From: a virus
Length of the DNA: 64,000 nt
Virus record (IMG/VR): IMGVR_UViG_3300037189_021352
Span: 62,001 to 126,000 of that record
Reading direction: 5' to 3' (one strand)
In this document: positions 60,501-64,000 of the stretch, one piece after another
How the letters are laid out: each line of letters starts with the position of its first letter
Numbering within the stretch: the stretch's first letter is position 1
Notes under the pieces: generated by a model
What the model was told of the DNA's origin: nothing
What the model saw: only the letters and a program-made list of their open reading frames with translations
Database searches by the model: none
Made by a program: the position numbers and the translations under genes

Positions 60501-63498
60501 TTACGGAGGAACTTGGTCTATTGCAAACGGATCTTCTAGTAAAAATAATAACGCTCTTACTTTTTCTAAAGACGGAATTGAATACATTCGATTTAACGCT
60601 GACGGTAAAATTGGAATAGGAACTTTATCTCCCACCACAAAATTAGATATTATAGGATCTGGAAATCTTGTTAAATTTGCTGGATCTGGTAGTCAATATC
60701 AAGGCATCAGCATACAAGCCACTGATGCAAGTGCTTTAAGTGCCAGAACTGGATTTATAGACTTTAAAAACGAAAATAATATTCAAACAGCTTCAACAAT
60801 GTCTGATTTATTTGTTGACGGAAGTAGTTCTATTTCTTTTCAAACAACTTCTGCTGGGTCTAGATTTGCAGATAGGAGAATTGAACGTTTGCGTATAGAC
60901 GGAACTGGTAATATTGGAATAGGCTCTTCAAATCCTAGAAGTAGATTAGACATAGCAGGTGGAGTTATTGCTGGAGTGGCCAATATTAGAGGTCAAGCCA
61001 ATACCGGAACTTGGTCTATATGGGGTGGCCTGGGAACAGATAATTCACAAGATGGTGGTTATGTTTCTGTATACGGAAGTTCCCATGTTACAAATCCGGG
61101 ACAATTAATTTTAGGCAGCTCTTCTGTGGGAAGTGTGGTCAATATTCTTTCTAGTGGTAATGTAGGAATTTCTGTAACAAATCCTTTATATAAATTAGAT
61201 GTATCTGGCAGCATTAAGAGCAGTGAAGAAATCATTGTAGCAAATACAACCTCTAGCAACCAATTACGTCTAGTTCAAGGCAATTTTGGCTCAATAATAC
61301 GAAATGACGGATCTGATTTTTATTTATTAACAACAAATTTATCAGATCAATACGGAAGTGCTAATAATTTAAGACCCTTTGCATATCATCTTGCCACAGG
61401 TGATGTTGCAATGAACCATAATGTATCTATTGGAGGAGCTTTAAATGTTGCTAATGATTTAAAAAATACCAATTCATCTTCTTCCTTAAATATGTATGTC
61501 GGTTCTGCTTTTAATAGTGGCGGAGCAGCCATAAGCTTAAAGGGAATCAATGCAGCGTATAATAGCGGTGGATTAGAATTCTATACCGGTTCGGATACAA
61601 CTGGTACAGAAAAAATGAGAATTCTATCCTCTGGACAGGTTGGTATAGGATCTACTACCCCAGCGGCTCAATTGTCTATTATAGGATCTGGTCAAGCTAC
61701 TAATATTTTAAGTACCATTGGTAACTTAGGAGGTACATTAATTTTAGGAGACAGTGGAGCCAACATCTATAATGGAGGTGCTTTAGTATTCTCCGCAAAT
61801 AGTCAACAATGGAGATTTGCAGCTATCAAAAGTTTGGTTACAGACGGAACCGGTAATTCGGTTGGAGATATGTCCCTTCAGACCAGACGAAATTCTTCAG
61901 ATGTATCTTTAACTGAAAACATCAGAATTGTTGGATCAACCGGTAACATTGGAATAGGAGTAGGCTCTCCGGCTAGCAAATTACACATAGACGGAACTAT
62001 TACGTTAAATGCTTTACAGGGCATACACGGAGCAAATGATTCATCTAATCTTTATATAGCTGGTGGAAGACTCCAGAATAAAGGAGCCACCATTACTCTT
62101 TACGGATCTGGAGGAAATATTCCAGGGTCTATGGTTTTTCAAACCGGATCTGGAATTACAAATTATGAACGGATGAGAATTGATGCCAGTGGCAATGTTG
62201 GCATAAATACCACCAATCCCACCAAGACATTAACTGTAAACGGAGATGTCTTAGTACAATCTGGTACTTTAAGTGCTGGCAACATTAAACCACTCTCTAC
62301 ATTAACATATGACATAGGTCAAGCAGATAACAAATTTAATAATGTTTATGCTAACAACTATTACGGAACACTTAATGTTAATCAAATAGCTGGTGTATTG
62401 CCATATGCAAACGGCGGAACTAACGGATCAACCGCCTCAGATGGTATAAAAAATCTATTAGCTGGTTTAGGGTCCGGAACTTCCGGTTATGTTTTAAAGA
62501 CCGGAGGAGCTGGATCTTATTATTGGGCTCCGGAAACTGGAGCAACTGTGCAAGTAGGTACTCTCATAAATTCTACTCGTACATCTACAACTGCAATAGC
62601 TAATCAAACCCTTTTTTCAGCTCCCACTTACACCACTGGCTCTAATCAATTGAGAGTATACGTCAACGGAGTGCGACAAACCACTAATGATTATACAGAA
62701 ACTAACTCCACTTCCTTTGCCTTAAACATAGCCACAAATGCTGGAGATTATGTATTAGCTGAAGTTGATGGTTATTATACATATCCTAATGTAGCATCTG
62801 CAGTTGTTTTTGCTTCTGGAGGTAATATATCTTCAATTACAGTTCAAAATGCCATTTCTGAAATTGATACTAAAAAAATAGCTAAAACTGGAGATTCTAT
62901 GTCTGGTAATTTGACCATGTCAAATGCCTCTATAAATTTAGCAGCTGGCACCAATTCCTTTGCTCCTTTAAAATTTGTTAGCGGAGTATTACAAACATCT
63001 GCAACAGCCGGTTCTGTAGAATTTGATGGTAGTAAACTTTACATTACCACTTCAACTCCTCTCAGAATGGCTTTAGCTACTGAAAATTTTATTAATACTA
63101 ATTATGCTCCTAAAAATATTCCAATTTTTACAGGCCCTGTAACAATTTCTACAGGAGGTCTTGCAGTTTCTGGAAATATTACCGCTACTGGTGACATTAT
63201 AGCAGCTTATTCTTCTGATAAAAGATTTAAATCCAATGTATCTCCAATAACAAATAGTTTAGAAAAAATATCTAAAATTTCTGGTGTTAGTTTTGAATGG
63301 AATAATGAACAAGATGTTTATAGTGGTAAAGATATAGGTGTTATTGCTCAGGAAATTGAAGAAGTTCTACCAGAAATAGTTATTACCAGAGATAACGGTT
63401 ATAAGGCAGTTAAGTATGAAAAAATTATAGCTCTATTAATTGAAGGTATTAAAGAATTAAAAAAAGAAGTTGATGATTTAAAAAAAAATAATATATGA
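54592..63498 (+). CDS. Giant tail fibre with 15-residue repeats and S74 chaperone domain
   Basis: 2,968 residues. An N-terminal attachment region (1-116) starts MNSLSANGEIKITDLSPARD. About 79 tandem 15-residue units follow (117-1309), then a Cys-rich stretch (to about 1,480). Two beta domains contain GLTQRPNIDFT and GLVQRPYTDFT. A long shaft has repeated IGIGTSNP, VGIGSTTP and IGIGVGSP turns and YERMRIDASG-type phrases. The C-terminal peptidase S74 domain has SSDKRF (2874-2879), KSNVSPITNSLEKI, DIGVIAQEIEEVLP and YKAVKYEKIIALLIEGIKEL. That domain trimerises the fibre and then cuts itself off at Ser. The protein should form a long trimeric receptor-binding fibre. Confidence 0.92.
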   Translation: MNSLSANGEIKITDLSPARDLRASDLFIAATHLDGSADITTQSVSSCVLLKYILANGAYNFAPDLSSIGAHTCNPSLYGSFVCDVNSKHFTIIPSHPLPICEPSFEAPNLGTDSYYSNIGGGVGNIVWGLETTIGGGCRNVVMDSNSVIAGGKNNFINCCGSTIAGGEDNTSCDIYTSIGGGNNNLINQVGGTIAGGEYNYITQPAGEDTNYQGAAIVGGSCNALSGCFAFIGGGYHNSVQQNHSSIVAGNCNLISSSFSTIGGGQNNIISGNCGVIGGGSFNQLICNGSIIAGGDHNSTAGDYSTIGGGNYNSVQNCFSQIGNGEHNCITGVKSVINSGTENYIAGDYGFVGNGFCNTANSNFNIITNGMYNNSVSAHATIINGICNNTIGDKATIINGCLNSATSDYTLIGNGCNNASSGTNSTVINGICNSSSGCNSLIGSGCNNLASGFESLVLNGNNNSSHGINSSIINGFSNSLSGNLASIINGSNNSAIGNCSLIGGGAYNNTNGVYSIVVNGCCNIASANHASVNNGYCNIASGVNATVVNGTCNTSSGNYSLIIQGSCNSSQGINSTIINGYCNTAVGNNSFIIAGCCNLALGSNSSVFTGCKNISICSSGSIISGFSNTVSAIQATIVSGSNNLATGYNSLIVSGCNNSTGNTSSIILGGCFNTSNGANSLITAGCSNVTLGTNSTIINGVCNASQSNYNLIASGCCNTVTNNYSIVLGGSNNCVNGASSSIINGTANFSPGSGSLIGSGNCNSSCGANSSVLNGNCNTSSGNCSTVITGYCNTASNNNSVIVAGCCNNITSEYSIINNGKCNSISGNYSVIAGGSNNIAAGVCSIVSGGYGNCALNPISLIVGGYCNVSSANGSSIIGGNCNISSGTNSAIINGCYNNVSGKCSIIGSGCCNLVTNDYSIIISGRNNFSCGSNDLIGTGFFNSLSGSNSTIINGGYNSINGNFALIAAGCYNIADGNYSSIINGCNNISSGTNSTVINGQNNSISGSDSSIINGCYNSSSGNCSLIGSGTNNNTSGNFSVIIDGYCNVSSGNNSVIVNGCNNIASSDFASVFNGIKNTANGASSLVASGCNNIASGNNAVIFSGSNNLASNNNGLVISGLYNASSGINSTIIAGAFNSACGNYGLIVNGCQNVACGDYSLILNGCFNTSSSNNGIIAGGYLNTSSGNYSTILNGNNNCASGNRSLIASGTYNVASNNNSVVFSGNNNRSSAFNSTIIGGVCNSASANNASIINGSCNNVSAECGSVISGSCNNVSGVYGSIINGRCNSINSDNSFIAGGTCNQSNFQPNTFILGSCITATRPDFTYVNNLTSKNEIYAANNVCSTNICATQYIHSSMDMCASNVSYGNIVCGTSFVCSPQSFSSICSVTPFLSAQNACVSDTVHTSIVCSDTCVDACYLVSNNILSNQSITNTGILTNIGTLSSIGSICNSGNINNIGSVCNVGILCNIGTICNSSGSINSDNDITVSSTGRFLSAGHDLIELFNAYTAGPGFYKTPAVNEFVGDGTTVIFSSPDFASVNPNNYIISIGGLTQRPNIDFTCNYYYKGSVIFNVPPPAGEIVTIYSNQSSETGREMIGFFNPQYTTITSSNTAQYLLPGSVYNGDDANGYVVAVSGLVQRPYTDFTVTSAFNGQYGFVGGVLTLSNTPASNIPIVVYSYKFTGLSIYNSIMQYLSSTNYGVPVSSIVVPSLTATVGITAPWINTPIISYNTGTTVRGDLTITGGLTTLGGITFLGSQVSNTTALSVVNNGPGTALFISQFNTASPIASFYDSQANKEVLRIGSTGAIRNVGIYTSTPNKTLTVTGDISASGYLYAGKSLITGLGTSVEDSAIELGTDRTGDGNAYIDLHTSVGTDYNARFIRLSGINGAASLTNIGTGNLSITQEGIAPIIFNTSDTERMRIGSGGNIGIGTSNPRSFVEILSSQNASTGLLINNQSNQPLAESSLNIGAYGGTWSIANGSSSKNNNALTFSKDGIEYIRFNADGKIGIGTLSPTTKLDIIGSGNLVKFAGSGSQYQGISIQATDASALSARTGFIDFKNENNIQTASTMSDLFVDGSSSISFQTTSAGSRFADRRIERLRIDGTGNIGIGSSNPRSRLDIAGGVIAGVANIRGQANTGTWSIWGGLGTDNSQDGGYVSVYGSSHVTNPGQLILGSSSVGSVVNILSSGNVGISVTNPLYKLDVSGSIKSSEEIIVANTTSSNQLRLVQGNFGSIIRNDGSDFYLLTTNLSDQYGSANNLRPFAYHLATGDVAMNHNVSIGGALNVANDLKNTNSSSSLNMYVGSAFNSGGAAISLKGINAAYNSGGLEFYTGSDTTGTEKMRILSSGQVGIGSTTPAAQLSIIGSGQATNILSTIGNLGGTLILGDSGANIYNGGALVFSANSQQWRFAAIKSLVTDGTGNSVGDMSLQTRRNSSDVSLTENIRIVGSTGNIGIGVGSPASKLHIDGTITLNALQGIHGANDSSNLYIAGGRLQNKGATITLYGSGGNIPGSMVFQTGSGITNYERMRIDASGNVGINTTNPTKTLTVNGDVLVQSGTLSAGNIKPLSTLTYDIGQADNKFNNVYANNYYGTLNVNQIAGVLPYANGGTNGSTASDGIKNLLAGLGSGTSGYVLKTGGAGSYYWAPETGATVQVGTLINSTRTSTTAIANQTLFSAPTYTTGSNQLRVYVNGVRQTTNDYTETNSTSFALNIATNAGDYVLAEVDGYYTYPNVASAVVFASGGNISSITVQNAISEIDTKKIAKTGDSMSGNLTMSNASINLAAGTNSFAPLKFVSGVLQTSATAGSVEFDGSKLYITTSTPLRMALATENFINTNYAPKNIPIFTGPVTISTGGLAVSGNITATGDIIAAYSSDKRFKSNVSPITNSLEKISKISGVSFEWNNEQDVYSGKDIGVIAQEIEEVLPEIVITRDNGYKAVKYEKIIALLIEGIKELKKEVDDLKKNNI
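54940..58517 (+). repeat. About 79 tandem 45-bp units coding 15-residue repeats
   Basis: Each unit codes S-x-I-x-x-G-x-x-N-x-x-x-G-x-x, for example SLIGSGCNNLASGFE and STIINGYCNTAVGNN. G at position 6 and N at position 9 are almost invariant. A Cys occupies position 7 or 8 in just over half of the units by my count (about 43 of 79). One unit near 55200 has an extra eight residues, and two units near 56560 differ by one residue in length. Units differ in sequence, so the array is old and not a simple recent expansion. Confidence 0.9.
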
Positions 63499-64000
63499 CA
63501 AAGGTTAAAGTATCTACTCTTGATTTAACAAATTTATCCAATTTAACAGCTGCAACCAGCGGTGCGACCTTTACCGGAAATTGGTCCACAGCACTGGGTG
63601 CAACTTTAATTTCAACTTCTTGTTCTGGTAATGCTGCTACAGCCACCAATGCTGCTACAGCTACCAATGCCGCTAATGCCGCTAATGCCGCTAATGCCAC
63701 TAATGCAGTTAATTTACGTGATGCTACTAATACTTCCTATATATCTGCATCTATTACCGGAGCAGCTAATAGTATTGTTCAAACTGATGCCGGTGGAAAC
63801 ATAGTAGCAGCTGGAGATATTACAGCATTTTCAGATATTAACTTTAAAGAAAATATTTCTACAATAGAAAATGCTTTAGATAAAACCCTTCAATTAAGAG
63901 GAGTTTACTACAATCGAGCAAATGATTCAGAAAAAAAACAAAAAATTGGGGTCATAGCTCAAGAAATAGAAAAAATACTTCCAGAAGTAGTGTGCTACAA
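63495..64000 (+). CDS. Second tail fibre with S74 domain, partial at right edge
   Basis: At least 168 residues, cut by the window end. ATG at 63495 overlaps the giant-fibre stop (ATGA). It starts MTKVKVSTLDLTNLSNLTAA. A short shaft contains GNAATATNAATATNAANAAN, coded by tandem 9-base repeats. An S74 region then appears, with AFSDINFKENIS (Ser-Asp plus KENI), LQLRGVYYNRAND and KIGVIAQEIEKILPEVV. The mature fibre part is only about 100 residues, much shorter than its neighbour. It could be a fibre tip, an alternative receptor-binding protein or a partner in the same trimer. Confidence 0.88.
   Translation, partial: MTKVKVSTLDLTNLSNLTAATSGATFTGNWSTALGATLISTSCSGNAATATNAATATNAANAANAANATNAVNLRDATNTSYISASITGAANSIVQTDAGGNIVAAGDITAFSDINFKENISTIENALDKTLQLRGVYYNRANDSEKKQKIGVIAQEIEKILPEVVCY
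63630..63710 (+). repeat. Tandem 9/18-bp repeats in the second fibre gene
   Basis: Two near-identical 18-base units followed by four or five 9-base units of the form AATGCCGCT. They code the N-A-A-[TN] shaft. All are multiples of three, so slippage would change shaft length without breaking the frame. Confidence 0.8.

Noticed and set aside
63449-63700. Ala-rich minus-strand frame near the right edge
   Set aside because: It is the antisense of the 9-base repeats and overlaps two well-supported plus-strand genes.
1-64000. tRNA genes
   Set aside because: I looked in the gaps between genes and saw no cloverleaf-like sequence with a TTCRA arm; gaps are mostly under 90 bases. A tRNA scan could still find one.

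Overview
The window is a 64 kb piece of a T4-like contractile-tailed phage (Caudoviricetes). The DNA is AT-rich and gene-dense, with almost no intergenic space. It carries T4-type replication, recombination, late-transcription, head, neck and baseplate genes. I see no tRNA, rRNA, insertion sequence or CRISPR array, and nothing that fixes the host. The large terminase is not here, so this is only part of a larger genome.

Positions 1-16419 run on the minus strand. They hold DNA polymerase (gp43, apparently broken by a frame change at a 7-A run and cut by the window edge), a glycosyltransferase, QueE, recombination nuclease subunit gp46, a glycan island (4639-12911), gp47, the late sigma factor gp55, UvsW and UvsY. 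In T4, genes 46 and 47 are neighbours. Here about 8.3 kb separates them: a GDP-mannose 3,5-epimerase-like enzyme, three SAM methyltransferase-like proteins and six glycosyltransferase-like proteins, one with a galactosyltransferase-type GWGKEDDD motif.

Positions 16450-29004 run mainly on the plus strand. They hold small accessory genes, a GT9-like transferase, a P-loop kinase, primase (gp61), QueC followed directly by a stand-alone class II glutamine amidotransferase, a StrF-like transferase, a DUF366 protein, a probable gp62 clamp-loader subunit, a GroES/gp31-like protein and a DinG/Rad3-type helicase. QueE, QueC and the amidotransferase suggest 7-deazaguanine (preQ0/archaeosine-type) chemistry, probably DNA modification, but no transglycosylase lies in this window.

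Positions 29016-64000 are mostly structural: gp15, portal gp20, a gp13-like neck protein, gp4, protease gp21, core and scaffold proteins, major capsid gp23 (followed by a strong terminator), a second P-loop kinase, a Pyr_excise protein, gp16-like small terminase (minus strand), dUTPase, clamp loader gp44, gp25, gp6, two very large baseplate-type proteins with propeller-like repeats, two smaller proteins, a 2,968-residue fibre with about 79 copies of a 15-residue repeat and a C-terminal S74 chaperone, and the start of a second S74 fibre cut by the right edge.

Regulation: an ATAAATA motif resembling the T4 late promoter (TATAAATA) recurs just upstream of structural genes on both strands, matching the gp55-type sigma factor. 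Perfect hairpins abut the start codons of genes 46 and 61. Single minus-strand genes within the plus-strand half end on TTAA stop overlaps with, or abut, the preceding gene.
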